Under the pieces are notes generated by a model. It saw only the letters and a program-made list of their open reading frames with translations. It made no database searches and had not been told where the DNA came from. DNA of 64,000 nt from Fasciola hepatica (Eukaryota; Platyhelminthes; Trematoda; Plagiorchiida; Fasciolidae): NCBI GenBank assembly GCA_948099385.1, contig CANUEZ040000167.1:5369001-5433000 (forward strand), in the 5' to 3' direction. Of this stretch, positions 47,661 to 59,754 are shown piece after piece (position 1 is the stretch's first letter; the number at the start of each line of letters is the position of its first letter). The translations under genes were made by a program, and so were the position numbers.

Positions 47661-50040
47661 AAATGAAGCATGACCCGGGTAACATCCTTTGCAACGGCAA
47701 CACCACATCCCCAATATGCTTTCTCCATCGTCAGCATACTAACATCCCACATAGTGACTTACATCACTGGCACCGATCTTGAAGGATTCTCCCTAATTCA
47801 CGTGCTCCAACAACTCTTATCCGTCTCCATCACACTAAAGCCGCCTTACTCGGTCCAAACTGGCCCTATTCCCCTTCTTCTATTTTGCCTGGAATTCTCA
47901 ACCCATTCTTAGTTTTCATCATTCTTTTTGTATTTTTGCCCAATCCCATTATATCTCAACCGTCGTTCTCCCCAAACCGGTTACAGTATCCAAATTACTA
48001 GATGTTCCTTTTCATCATTGGCCGCTGATCTTCAGCTGGGAACATCCCAGATTGTGGTTTCTATTTTTGTTTTCACATACCAACTAGTATCTTCCACTCC
48101 ATGTCTTTAAATAATCAGCGGGCGGTAATGGCCAACCACCTGGCCCACACCTCCGGCTAAAAACGTGATGCTTGTCCAACAGTTCATCGCTCCCTCATCG
48201 GCCTAGTCCTCCAGGATCCCTCTCAATCTGGCCTCGAACTCCTGGGCTGTTCCATCTCTACGGCTATTTGATCTCGTCAATATCATCTGTGAAAATCCCG
48301 CCGATGCGGAGTGCGGTCAGATCCACGGCTTGGCCGAAGAACATCGAGTGTCCAGGACATCTGATATGATGTGCGGGCGCAGCCAGGTTGGAGGATCGCA
48401 CCCCAGCCTCCAGAAGGGTTTTCATCGATTTTTCATCGTGCTGGCTTCCAACTTCGCCACAGCAACTTACCGCTGTTTACGCCCTGCAAAATTTTCTTTC
48501 ATTAGCGCATAATTTTCGCACATTGAGAACCCATTAATTTTCTTAGCTTATCGTTCATGGTTCACTTTCCCGAGGTTTCAGGCCAAACAACTCTTCAGTC
48601 CCGTTTGTAAACCTAACGGCTCCCCGAGAGAAAAGTCACTCTTTTTTGCCACTTTCGCTGATACATTCGAAGGCTGACACATTTATAGTTGCCATTCACT
48701 TCCGCGTCACAATCTCCAAACATTATATTCGAAAGCAAAATAAATCTCCCCAGAGTATCCCAACAGTCTCCAGTTTTGTGACTTTTTGCATTTTCTGTCA
48801 GCTCCAATTTTCGTCCACTTAGGGATGTTGCATTGCAATATCTTCATCTTGCAAAGCACCACGTCCCGTATAAGCATATCTGAGAAGCACTTGTATGGTT
48901 GGGTTTGTTCCGTCGCCGCCACATGATCCACCTTTTATAACGACCATCGGTAACCAGTCTCCTACCTGTCACTTCATGGTTTTGCAAGTTACTGCCGTGG
49001 CTAAGCCCCACATATTGTTTTATAGTCCGGTCCCCATGTTCATAACGATGCATTATATTCCACCGTCCCCAAAGTTAATGATCTGCTCAAAGTTCACTCG
49101 CTTCTATCCGGCTACTTCTTTCGCCATCACCTCGGCAACCTCTCTCCAGGGTTGTTGTCCATTTGGCTTATTAAACCCTTCACCCATATCTAGCGGCCGA
49201 ATTTGGCAACTGCATGCATCGGTTGATTTATGAATTTCCTAACCGGCTTTCTATTCTCATAGATCGTCTTAGACACTTTCGATCCCTGTAGGACCCCTGT
49301 CACCTGGTACGGTACTTAGTTAAGGAGCATCAGCATGTAAATACTTATCTGTCATTTAATTATTCAACTCTTTTTCAAGCTGTCTCTGCTGTCATCGTAG
49401 CTAACTACCACGCATCGATTTGTCGCCCATTTCCCATGTTCATGTCGATGAATCATATTCCACCCCTCTGCAGGTTAATCTGCCCAAAGTTCACCCGCTT
49501 TCGTCCGGCTACTTCCTTCGCCATCACTCTGGCAACCTCTCCCCAGGGGTGTTGTCTGTTTGGTATATAACTGACTCAAATGATGCTCGGTGAATGAATG
49601 TTACAACCGTAGCCTTCGACTGACGTTCCTTAATCTATATCCGTATTGACACTCTACTTCATCGTCTGATTTCCAATCCCAACCCTTTTTTACATTGCGG
49701 GACTCTATTGCCTGTTGAGGCCTCCTTTGGAAAGGTTTCTTTTTTCTTTGTCACGGTGGGAAAATATCCGTCGATCCTCTCTGGTTCTCCGATGGAACAG
49801 TCCTTTGCAAGAATCGTGTGCATCTTTGCCGTTTTTAATCAGTCCCACCGGCAGTCGGCTGGCTCGACCACCTGGCTTTAAATTTCAATTTTGCGGGTGC
49901 TACCACAAAGACCAACCTAAATACTTTCTCTCAAACTATATCGTTTGCACATACTTGTTCTCTATTCCTAAAACTGGGATTACGCTTCCAATCGGCCTTG
50001 CACGCAGAATGCTCCGACGCCATCCGAAATAAACTATTAT
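47661..50040. other. Low-information DNA ending in a retroposon-like 3' terminus
   Basis: Pyrimidine-rich with no coding motif. It contains a direct duplication (49,025-49,180 and 49,430-49,575). It ends near 50,035 with GCAGAATGCTCCGACGCCAT-CCGAAATAAAC and a TTATTA-type tail, closely like the family A terminus (GGCATGCTTTGGGAGTATCCGAAATAAAC-type, near 1,763-1,795). So the right part may be a diverged relative of family A or share its 3' end. Confidence 0.45.
49025..49575 (+). repeat. Direct repeat of about 150 bp, period about 400 bp
   Basis: Both units share CCCATGTTCAT..CGATG.AT, CAAAGTTCAC.CGCTT, TCCGGCTACTTC.TTCGCCAT and GGCAACCTCTC.CCAGGG (49,035-49,160 and 49,434-49,560). The sequence between is unrelated to the unit. 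Confidence 0.75.
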
Positions 50041-50079
50041 TAGTATTATCTTTATTATATCCATAAGTCTGCTAGGCCG

Positions 50080-50290
50080 GATGAAATATAACCCGCTATC
50101 ATTGAAGAGCTGGGGGTGTATTTGCCAGTAAACAGGTTGTATAAAGCAGCATTTGGTTGAGTAAGGTTCATTTAAGACTGAAAAATCGCAGCAGTGGTGG
50201 CCGTAAGTAAAACGGGGGTTGTTGTGTCTTCCACAACAACCTCCAAATGCCGCAATCTTTCATTAAATCAACCAGATAATAGACGCTCGG
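50080..50290 (+). pseudogene. LINE RT scrap
   Basis: One plus frame reads RPDEI-PAIIEELGVYLPVN then RLYKAAFG and KIAAVVAVSKTG, parallel to the RT entry of CR1-like LINEs (GPDEI.P.....LF...F...W..A.V..V.KTG). Stops interrupt it. It directly follows the TTATTA tail at 50,040. 50,300-51,060 may be its continuation (PPPKKDPALKWETVDRLAYQ near 50,835), but I do not recognise that part. Confidence 0.5.
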
Positions 50291-51104
50291 GTGTTATTTA
50301 GCTACGTACAGGTACCAGTGACTTCCGCTGGATCACATAATCGAGGCTATAATAGCAACACAATAGTCGAATCTGGGCCACCCAATAGCCCAAATGAGAA
50401 CAGAGGTTATTGTGCCTCCTGGCAAAAGTTTGGGTCATCGTTAGACACCTAATTCGCTCGGTTCGGAGAGCATTGAACCAACTGAACTCAGCTGCTAATA
50501 TAGGTGCTGGAGCCGGCCGGCTACGAAAAGTGAAGGGCAGCCAGGGCAATCAGTCATTCGGAGGGAAGGAAAATCGATGTTACCGGTATATCATGGAGCA
50601 ATAAGATACAAACTCAGAATCAGAAAATGTTGTGAGGGAGTTGAAGGCAAGCATCTTACTGTTTGAATAACGTAGGCAAAAGATCCTGTTGCGCACATGC
50701 AGGGCTTTGGTCTCCTATATCAAAGATCAGTAAATAGTTCGAATGAATCGAAAGGCGAGATATTTCTGTGGAACACGGCATTATAGTTGTGATTTGCATC
50801 TCAATATTGGGGGAACTGTTCTGCTTCTCCCCCCCCCCAAAGAAGGACCCAGCTTTGAAGTGGGAAACAGTAGACCGGCTGGCCTATCAACGCTCTATGC
50901 CAGAGGCTTTGAAAGACTCCCAAGCTCGTGCTCGTTTGCATCTGCTGGAGAGTTCCACGCTCTGCCCGGCTGAGAATGGATATCAATAAACGGGCCTCGC
51001 TTGATAGGCACAATATGCCTCCTAGATGGAGTCACTCGCAAAGTGGATGAGGGCAAACAAGTAAATGTACATATACCACGCAATTACTTGCGATTAGTGT
51101 GAGA

Positions 51105-51490
51105 TTGTTTAATTTTCCTTTGATTTACCGTCCTTTTGCACTCCACGTTTCACGAGCAAACCTCAGGTCATCCGACCAATCTGCACCCGGAGGCACCAGA
51201 CTCGAGTTTCGCTTTTGTTAGAGCCCAGCAGTGGTGCATATCCTCCTCCACACCCAGGGTTTGAACCCGGGTCCTACCATCTCGTGTGGCGCAGTGGTTA
51301 CACACACGCCTTCGAGATGGGAGGACCCGGGTTCAAACCCTGGGTGTGGCGGAGGATATGCACCACTGATGAGCTCTAACAAGAGCGGAATTCGAGTCTG
51401 GTGCCTCCGAGTGCAGGCTGGTCGGATTACCTGAGGTTTGCTCGTGAAACGCGGAGTCCAAAAGGACAGCCAATCAAACGAAAAGTAAAT
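51105..51490. repeat. Head-to-head pair of tRNA-derived SINEs forming a palindrome
   Basis: Arms of about 180 bp (51,105-51,284 and 51,313-51,490) are reverse complements with roughly 90 percent identity and a 28-bp spacer. Paired positions sum to 102,597. The right copy has a tRNA-like head with an A box (TGGCGCAGTGG, 51,287-51,297) and a B box (GGTTCAAACC, 51,330-51,339), then a body ending near AAAGTAAATGTACGTTATTATTA. The left copy lacks the A-box part. Known: Pol III SINEs carry such split promoters. Confidence 0.8.
51283..51355 (+). promoter_or_regulatory. tRNA-like Pol III promoter (A and B boxes) of the SINE
   Basis: A box and B box lie 33 bp apart, as in tRNAs. The T-arm folds (CCGGG TTCAAAC CCTGG with one G-T pair), but no matching acceptor stem closes the ends, so I read it as a SINE head and not a functional tRNA gene. 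Confidence 0.6.
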
Positions 51491-51499
51491 GTACGTTAT

Positions 51500-51900
51500 T
51501 ATTACTTTGATGGACCACTTGACCCGATGAACCAGAGGCTCCCCGACTTGGGGTCAGCTGGTATAAGTGGACGGATTCAGGAATGGTTACCGGGCCTCCT
51601 CACGGGTAAGACATTCCACGTTGAAGTGCTTCATGGGAGCTCCGACCTGTCGGACACCACAAGCGGAGTACATCAGGGATCAGTGCTGGGCCTAACATTT
51701 TCTGCTATTTCCAAACCATCTGCCCCCAGTCCTACAGTCACCCAGCTTCCCCTTCGCGGATGATGTGGAATTACTGGTGTCCCGGCGGCGAGTAATCAGG
51801 GCAAAGACACAACTGCAGGACTGCACTGGGTGAGCAAGTGGAGCTTACCCCTCACTGCCGACAGAAGCCACTTTTAGTCACAGTCAGCAAAAAGCCCCAC
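51500..51900 (+). mobile_element. CR1-like LINE RT fragment
   Basis: Begins directly after the SINE tail: RLPDLGSAGISGRIQEWLPG, LLTGKTFHVEVLHGS, SGVHQGSVLGL (normally SGVPQGSVLGPLL), and in a shifted frame near 51,755 FADDVELLVSRRR, the catalytic FADD kept. 5'-truncated. The 3' part decays after about 51,900. Confidence 0.8.
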
Positions 51901-52299
51901 GGTCGTGCGCTACCAGGGCTTACTGAACATAAATGCAGTAAATAGAGAAGAAAATTTCGGATTTTCGCAGACTTCGGGTCCTGAGTAAAAATTGCTGTGC
52001 AGCCGCTGCATAAGGGACACGCAGTGACCTCTTCAGGCTGAGATCTTCGTTGCCAGACCTCGCGACACCACAAGTGGAACATGATTACTTCTCACAAAGA
52101 GTTCTGAACATGTTCACTTGATTGACCCATGTGACTAATAAGGTACTTCTGAGGTGTTTTCAGATGGAACACCTCCGTTTATCGCATGATTACTCGGTGT
52201 ACGCTCATAAACCATTGACTCTGGCTGTCGCAGTGCGATGACGTTTAACTTTTCTCACTTATTAGAGGGATTCCGCGAGAATTGACGCGCCCTGGTGTG

Positions 52300-55060
52300 T
52301 GCACAACTTGTGTGCATGCCGCCGAAGATGTTTTCGATGCTCTACTCGTCGTGGTCGGTGTGGTGGGCAGTCTAACAAACCATCAACAATCCCCCCAGCG
52401 CGTTGAGGCCGGTCACTGAAGCCCATCATGTTACCCTCGAATCCATGCTCTGTCCAGTCGAGGCTCAAACTCAGCCACTGTGAACGCCTAGACCACTTCC
52501 CCCGACGGCTTATTCTAGTCGCTAAATGCATATTGCGTGAAGAACTGAGCTTGAAGTATTGCCCGTGGCCCGCTCTTCTTCCGCCGGAAGGCATGATCAT
52601 TCAGGTTGTGGTTTTCTTCCGGCGGCAAGAGGACATACGTTTGAGTCCCCAAGTCGATCTTGCCTGTGAGGATCTTGCGCACTGTTATGAGGTCCCCTCG
52701 TTTTCTTTTCACTTCCATGGAAAATAAATTGAGGTACTCCTGGTGTTCCTTATACGTTTTTCTTCCTAACATGAGGATGAATCTGGTAAATCGTCTCGGG
52801 ATTTTTTTCTAGTACTTGCCTGTCCCGAAACAGACATGGACTCCAGGCCCAGACAAGGTCCTCCATGTGGGGCCGTTTAGCAGTCTCACACGGTGGGACA
52901 AGAGTTGATGTTCTCCTGGAGCTGATAGTTCGACGGAGCTGGTACAGCACTCTGGAAACCGTTCTTATCGCCTTTTTACACTAGGTTTTGGTTTGAAAAT
53001 CAGCCCTAACCGCAACCTCCAATTGCTGTACCACCCCTTCAATCCGTACTGTTACTGCTACGCCCTCCGTTTCCAGTATCCTTAATCTGCGGGGTAGCCC
53101 CTCTTCAGCTAGATGCACACACCTGTGCATGTTCAGTGGCATGTCTCACTTTGCAGCCCATTCTTAGTCCCTGCCCATGTCCCTCTGGACTTATTCGTGG
53201 TTAACTGCCCCTACTATTTTCACATTGATGGCGAAATTTTGAACGAGTTTTCTAGGCCACATTATAAATCATTTGATTGCAGGAGCAATGGCAGGGGTCC
53301 GAACAGTGACCCTTGGGGTACTCCACTGAGCCTGCTTCCTGCCGAATACAAGCTTTCCTCTATTCTTACTTGGGAGGTCCTGCCAAGCAGATATCCCCTA
53401 ACCCACGTCAATACCGGTCCAACAGTCTTAACCTCGTAGCTTCTCTATAAGTAGACGGCAATCCACTGATTCCAAAGCCTTCTGGAGTCCGAGTAAAAGA
53501 CTTCAACTCGCTCCCTATCATCCGTCCTCCTGGTCACTTCTTCCAAGCGGCGAAAGAGGTCGGACAGGCACAAGCGTTCCCGCAATAATCAGTGCTGGGA
53601 TTTCTGGACAAGGCTGCGTTGCCTTAGGTGCAACACTCCCCGTTGCCCGAATGACCCTCTCCATGACCTTCAACAGGAAGGAGGTTAGGTTCACTGGGCG
53701 GTAGTGCTCAGAGCAGCTTCTACCACTCTGTTTTGGTATGGGGGCGACTGTTGAGATTAACTACTCCTCAAGAAGAATTCCGGTTTCAAGTGTGGTATTA
53801 AACGGTTTCGCCAGTGGTCCTACCACGGCTGGTGCTAGCGGTTTCAGGATCGTCGGGTGGGTACCCCCGGGCCCACTGCCTTTCTCTTAACTAGCTGCCT
53901 GATACCGCAAATGACCTCATCTCCCCCTATCGTGTAGTCTTCCATCGTAGCCGTTGCCAGATAGCAAACCTGTGGACAGGCTAACCTTTGGTCAACCCTG
54001 TATACCTTTTGGAGGAATCCACACAGGTGATCCACTTTTTCCTGGTTTGGGGTTGCGGCACGCCCCCGTTCATCTGTGACCCATCCTCCTTACTTCCCTT
54101 GTCAGGCTGCACTTCGACTGCACATGTAGATAGCATGACTAGGGTTTCACTTCCGCATTCGTAGCCACTGCCTCTTCATAGTCTCTTTGACAGTAGTTTT
54201 GGAAACGGGGGGCCCGTTTTTTAGCAGCCAAATACTGCAGGAGGATGCCATGCCTCTCCCTCACCCTGCACTTTTTCCACGCCGCTTGCTTTCTGTGGTC
54301 TGCTTTCGAGCCCGACTGAGCCACCACGGTGGTACTCTCGCCCAGTGGACTTTCGGAATTGAGGCAACCTCGTCCGTTAACCTCAGGACGTTACCCTCTG
54401 TTTTCTCCTACTGCCTTTGGACCATGCTTTCTCCCAATTCCACTTCTTAGTTTGGCTGCATAGCTTTTGTAGGGGGACCATCTTCATTTATCCTGGAAGT
54501 CTTTTTCCTCATTTATGCCGGAGTCTCTACACCTACAAAGCTGTGTCTTCATTTTCGCAACAACGTATGGGCACCTCGTTATCGTAGGTTCCAGCGTTCA
54601 TGCTGCTTGCCTCGCTCTCCACCTGGTCTCTTGGTCGACATTTTGGACGAGAGCTTCAGTGTGAAATGGGCTGCTAGCCTTCCCCCAAACGGCCCCACCA
54701 GAGCTGTCTTCGTTGACCAGCTAACCTCTAGAGCACTGAAGTCCCCATGAAGAGAAGCTTAATTTTGCCCACTACGGTAGGTCTGCTAAGCCGAGGTAAT
54801 TTCTCTTCTTCCTCATCTCCCGCCGATAGTCCCCTGTATACGCTAGTCGCGGCCAGTTTATACCCCCTAAGGTGCGCTATAACCTCCACTGCCTGAGCTC
54901 TCGGCGTTGCCAGCCGGCTCGGTCCGTGCAAGTGTACAGGCTGGACACTACTGGGATAGCCGTGTGCACCTTTCGCCTGCATGCAGCCGAAGGGGTTCTG
55001 GATGCTCCACTGGCCGTGGCCAGTACAGTGAGCAGGCTGTTGGCAGCCATATTGGAGTTC
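52300..55060 (-). mobile_element. CR1-like LINE, nearly complete, decayed
   Basis: Minus strand. Endonuclease from about 55,050: GYKLAATSVYRGLSAGDEEE (near 54,860) and KLLFMGTSVL (near 54,755, normally LL.GDFN). Linker at 54,327-54,139 (RAPRFQNYCQRDYEEAVA). RT entry at 54,000-53,860: VICGIRQLVKRKAVGPGVPT (normally KA.GPDGIP). RT: SGVPQGSLFGPLPLLLQSND near 53,330-53,280, and the catalytic box degraded to FAINVKIV near 53,225. C-terminus: MEDLVWAWSPCLFRDRQVLE (52,870-52,810, normally LEY..QAWSP...D...LE) and VKRKRGDLITVRKILTG (52,715-52,665). Ends near 52,300. Confidence 0.85.
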
Positions 55061-55399
55061 GATTATTTTAAATGTACTATTCTGTTGACGCTCTTACTGA
55101 GCCTTTGTGCTCATTAAATTTTCTGCTTTTTTCGTTTTGTGGACAGCACGCCAGCAACCCCATGGAAGACACTGATCCTCGCACTCTACAACAGTCCCTG
55201 AAAATCTCGCCTTTTTCCATCCAACGGACTTTCCAAGACGGAAACTCTTGCTTTACTCAAGCCCAACGGAATTTCCTCTTCCACTGTCCAGTGATCCGTC
55301 GCTTAGCTTATCGGCAATACAAAAAGCAGTCCAGCTCACTTCGGTTTGCACGGGACAGGTAAGAGCCACGGCCAACCGGGTGTCTAGAATTCTTTCCAC

Positions 55400-56230
55400 T
55401 GTATGCACTCCAGTTATGCACTAACCACTGCAAAATTCAGTTCTTCGCACCCTTCGTAAAAATGGGAGGGAAACGGAAAACATCATCACACATCAACAGC
55501 GGGGGACATTATGCATCCTGAGAGCTCAAGAAGACAGTATGCAGTAGACGAAGACGTCAACTACAGTACACTATAGACGGACCACAGTGCTACCCGTCAT
55601 CTATCCAGTAAACATACTCAACGCTCACTACAAGAAAGTATCTCGTACCACTTGTAATCTAGGGCACCTTTGAAGGACTGGAGGGTCTGCAGGTCTATCA
55701 TTCCACCAGCAGACCATTTCAACTGTTCACTACCCTGTTGCTGAAGAAGTGTGATCTAGTCATCTACCTAGCTCGGACTTTCGTCAGCTTCTCCTCGTGT
55801 CCTGTTATTCTGGAATCCAAAGCCTTTTGGAATAGGCTATCCGGCCCAAGACCAGAAAAGCCCTTCAATGCCTTGAACGTTTTTATAAGATCCCCGAGGT
55901 CTCCTGCTTTCCAACGAGAAACGACTCAGATCATAGAGCCCCCGCTCGTAAGTCTCACCCCTTTGCCCTTCAACCATTGGTGTCGCGGCAAGCTGAACTC
56001 TTCTGAGGAGGCCGCGTCCTTATTGTAGAAGTGTGGCCAGGCCCACACGCTACCTCTTAAGTAAGGTCGTACTAGAGCCACATAAATATGTACATTTTTT
56101 CCCGGCTGCCGGGAAGATAATGCTGATCGCAGTCTAAAGAGCTCATCACGAGCCTTTTTTGAAGCAGCGTTGCACAGATCCGACCGTTCAAATTCACGGC
56201 TCAAGATGACTCCGAGTTCTTCAGCCCTAT
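55400..56230 (-). mobile_element. CR1-like LINE, C-terminal fragment
   Basis: Minus-strand frame 56,204-55,926 reads SREFERSDLCNAASKKARDE and VHIYVALVRPYLRGSVWAWP, then after a stop DLGDLIKTFKALKGFSGLGP (about 55,900-55,840) and KALDSR..GHEEKLTKVRAR. This follows the CR1 landmark order (LY.ALVRP.LEY, RRGDLI..FK, RGH..KL). It is truncated just upstream of 56,230. It is the clearest relative of the fragment at 12.06-12.68 kb. Confidence 0.8.
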
Positions 56231-56539
56231 CTATTGCCCATCCGCGTCCTCCGCCACGGACGAAATCGTGCCAATCACCCTAGCTTTAGCCCACCAGCGC
56301 ATTTATTTGGTCACCCGGAGATAAGCTTACCCAACTGCTACATACCACATCCGTCAACTCAGAAGCCGCCGTAGTCACGTCTAAGGAAGCAGTTTCAAAC
56401 CGCAAATTTACCGCTAAGTGTATCCCCTCCATCGTCGACTCTACCAAACCCAAATAGCGCAGAACAAGTTACCAGCATGGTTGCCAACCAGCACCACAAC
56501 CTGTGGTCCATGCCTGGCCCTTTTCCTCCCTAAGGTATG

Positions 56540-59300
56540 CCTTATTTTACCCGTCCGCAACCTCACTATCCCCTCCCCCCTCACCATCCAACATCGCCGT
56601 ATTCCACTCTGATCCCATTGCGCACTATGCCAAATGACCCCAAATAACAAAGCTTCTTTAATCAGCAGCCCCGAGCACACGCCTTCTGACCAAGTATCAC
56701 TATTCGGTTATCAAGCCTTCAGGACTCGATGAATCCACCACCGCGGTGGAGGCTGCACGGGGTATGTCAAGTGCAGCCTGTCTGCCACCCTACTGGAGAG
56801 TTCTGCGTTGGCAAATGTTGAAGATTCTGTATGGTTTACAATTTCTTCACCCTAGGTGACCATAGCTTTAGGTTGTATGTATCGACCCCCCAACAACGAC
56901 ATTTCCACATTTAACCCCATCACTAATGCATTTAACTGCATCGCTGAGCCGCCATTTGGAGATAAATTTATAGGAAGCGACTTCAGTTTCCCAGGCATAG
57001 ACTGGCCTTCCTTTGCTGCCCCCTACAAACATTTGCAACTTCCGCCAAGGCATCCGTCTAGGCCAATGGGCCCAACATGTAAGACAGCCTATCGGAAAGA
57101 ATTACACTCTTGACCTGACATTTTCCCTGGGTCTTACAGACGTTTCTGCCTCCTTACTAAACGACTACACATGTAGCAACCATAAAATCGTCAGTTGCAG
57201 ATTTCAAGTCAGGCCACGCACTGATAGCCTACCATGTAAATGTCCCTCCCTCTGCCACTTTAAATGGGACCATATCCCCTCGCAAATTAACTCCAGAAAC
57301 TGGGACGAGTTCTTCTCACCAGCAAATCCCCAGTGCGTCACTGGGCTCCTCTGCTCGAGTTTACTGTCATGCATCGGAAACGAATCACGCCCCTACTATC
57401 CATCCAGCCCAGCAGGCTACCACACAACCAGGCTAAAGCAGAAACACCACAAGCTTCGACGGCAACACCAACGAAATAGAGACATTTCTACGGTTTTAAG
57501 ACTGGAATACCTACCCCGCAAAATCCACCTCAAGGTCAGTGACCTACAACTGAGGAAAGAAACCAAAGTATTACTCCACCTAAACAAAGCTCATGAGCTT
57601 GCCCGGCTGCAAAGTGCTCGCTCCCTACAATCCGCTCAATGCAAAAAACGGATCATCCACTCGGATAACCTCGTAAGCCAACCTCGAAAGATAGCTGACA
57701 CGTTTAACACATTATCCAAAACCACCGTGTTTCTCAATCCAGCTCGTACCCAGCTACCCGCCCCGTCTATCACAAGTTCCTTACTCACTTCTTTCATGGT
57801 CACCACAACGGATATAAATAGATACATCCACACTTTCAAACCGACCTACCACCCCGGACCTGACGGCTTACCATCAGCAATATTCGCTCGTGGTGGCCCG
57901 GATGTTCCCCATCTGCTTCTAAACCCATAAAATCTATCTCTGCAAACAGGAAACTTCTGAAGCCAATGGAAGAAATCCATTTTTATCCCCAGGCACAAGA
58001 TAGGAGCAGTACATGACAATGCTGCCCGAATGAACATACGCCAAAGATCTCGAAGCTGCTATAAAAAGTCGTGAAACACTTTCTGCAAATAAACTCATCA
58101 GCCTATGACAGCCCGGGTTTCTCAGATCACCCTAGTGTTCAACCTGCCAATTTGACTTTCCGAGCTTGATAACAACAGCCGCATACAAAGAGAGAGCACT
58201 TGTCATCACCTTTGTTCATATGACAAAAGCCTTTGACAGAATCCCGCATATGAATTAGCTGAGCATGATCAGGAGTTACGGAATTGAAAACCCCCCGCTC
58301 GGTTGGTTAAAGTCCTACCCAAAAAGGCCATCACCAAGTTACCTGCATCATCGGTCAGGCGTCAAACCCTCACCTGATAGACAACGTGGTTATCCATGGA
58401 GGTGTTCTAGGACCACGGCTGTTTTACTATACATAAATGACGTTTGCAATGTCATCGTTTACGGTCAAATTATTTTATTTGCCGACGACATGAAGATAGT
58501 CTACGAATTCGAACGAGGAAACCTGCCTGTAGCACTATGTTAATCACAGTCGACAAACAGTCGTTATTCTTATGGTTCGATCGCTGAAAAATGGAATTTT
58601 CAGTAAACAAAATCAGTTATCCCCCACCAAAAGCTGCAATATTCCTCATGACGAGCTTAAGATTGGTGGTGCCTCACTCCCATATTCCCCAACAATTCAA
58701 GACCTTGAGATACAGTAATCATACACTTTCAACTTCTCTGAACACTCTCCCTACACAAGGCACGGGCAAACAAGTCCCTTGGCTTGCTGCAGAGAAATTC
58801 CCTTTTTGCGAACGGTCAGCTAGAGACATACAAAATTCGTGTTGGCCAAACCCTAGAGCACTGTACGCTTGTGTTCTCGAATAAGCACAAAAGTGACATT
58901 ATCGACACTGAGAATGTAGGGAGTCGATTTACCAAAAACCTATCTGCGTATTTTGTGAACCTGAGCTACAGACAGCAGTGTAAGCTCCTGCCACCTGACC
59001 CCCAGTGGCTTGGGAGAATAAAACTCAATCTTGAATTTTTGTTTAATTTGCTCCACAAGCAAGCTGCATCTTCTGGCCAAGTTTAGTTCAGTAAAACTCG
59101 ATCCATCAGCTGCACAATGATAGACACTGTACAAAATCCCTAATTCTCGAAAGTTCCTAAAACAAAGCTTCTTCCTCCTTGAATATGCAACTTTGTGGAA
59201 CAGGCTCCCAGCTTACATCCGTTCCGTAGAATCCCATACCATATTTAAGTTTAAGCTACAAGTAGCGCTGGACATCCAGAAACTGATCGCTTTTAGAAAT
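56540..59300 (+). mobile_element. LINE type 1, near full length, decayed
   Basis: Endonuclease in pieces: VSLFGYQAFRTR then HHRGGGCTGYVKCSLSA (56,690-56,800), CMYRPPNNDISTFN (56,876) and FIGSDFSFPGIDW (56,970, normally AGDFN.P.IDW). The 305-residue frame 57,013-57,930 then carries LGQWAQHVRQPIGKNYTLDL, NDYTCSNHKIVSC (SDH changed to SNH), a long basic linker and THPGPDGLPSAIF-type RT entry. RT: FVHMTKAFDRIPH near 58,215, and LLYINDV with ILFADDMKIVYEFERG at 58,430-58,520, the catalytic FADD kept. C-terminus FFLLEYATLWNRLPAYIRSV near 59,168-59,225. It ends near 59,300. Confidence 0.88.
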
Positions 59301-59754
59301 CTATACATCACTATTGATGGAGCTTGCGAGGAAAGTTTTGGACACTAACCAGAACCCTCGATAATCCGTAGGGGGTGCCACACCATCACCGTCGTTGCCA
59401 TAACCCCAGCGTAATCCTAACAGGTTACAGCGTCTAAACACTGTTACTTTTATGACTGAGGTCAGTGCCTCGGAAATCGTATTTGAATATATGAAATACC
59501 GCTGGCTGCTGATAAACATAGTCTTTGAACATTCCCAGTGCTAATTTTTATTTGGTCTTCGCCTCAACCTCTGACCCAAGATGCTGCACCTGTCAGACTC
59601 ATCAGCCCCCATCCAGTGGTCACCCTAAATCGAATCACCGGACACAAGTAGCTCAACTTTCCTCCTGTCACATAACTCTGGCATCCTCTCACGAATGGCC
59701 TATATAAAATTTGATGCTCAGTCAACAAAACCACAAAACACCTGTGGATCCTCC
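59301..59754. other. No recognisable gene
   Basis: About 450 bp between the LINE 3' end and family B. Frames are 60-72 codons and without motifs. Confidence 0.5.

Noticed and set aside
49025..49575. CRISPR-like or satellite array
   Set aside because: Only two diverged units of about 150 bp; no short regular repeats with unique spacers anywhere in the window.
51283..51355. A functional tRNA gene
   Set aside because: A and B boxes and a T-arm are visible, but no acceptor stem closes the ends, and the 3' sequence continues into a SINE body.
53113..53439. 108-codon plus-strand frame
   Set aside because: It is the shadow of the minus-strand CR1-like RT (SGVPQGSLFGPL lies within it on the other strand).
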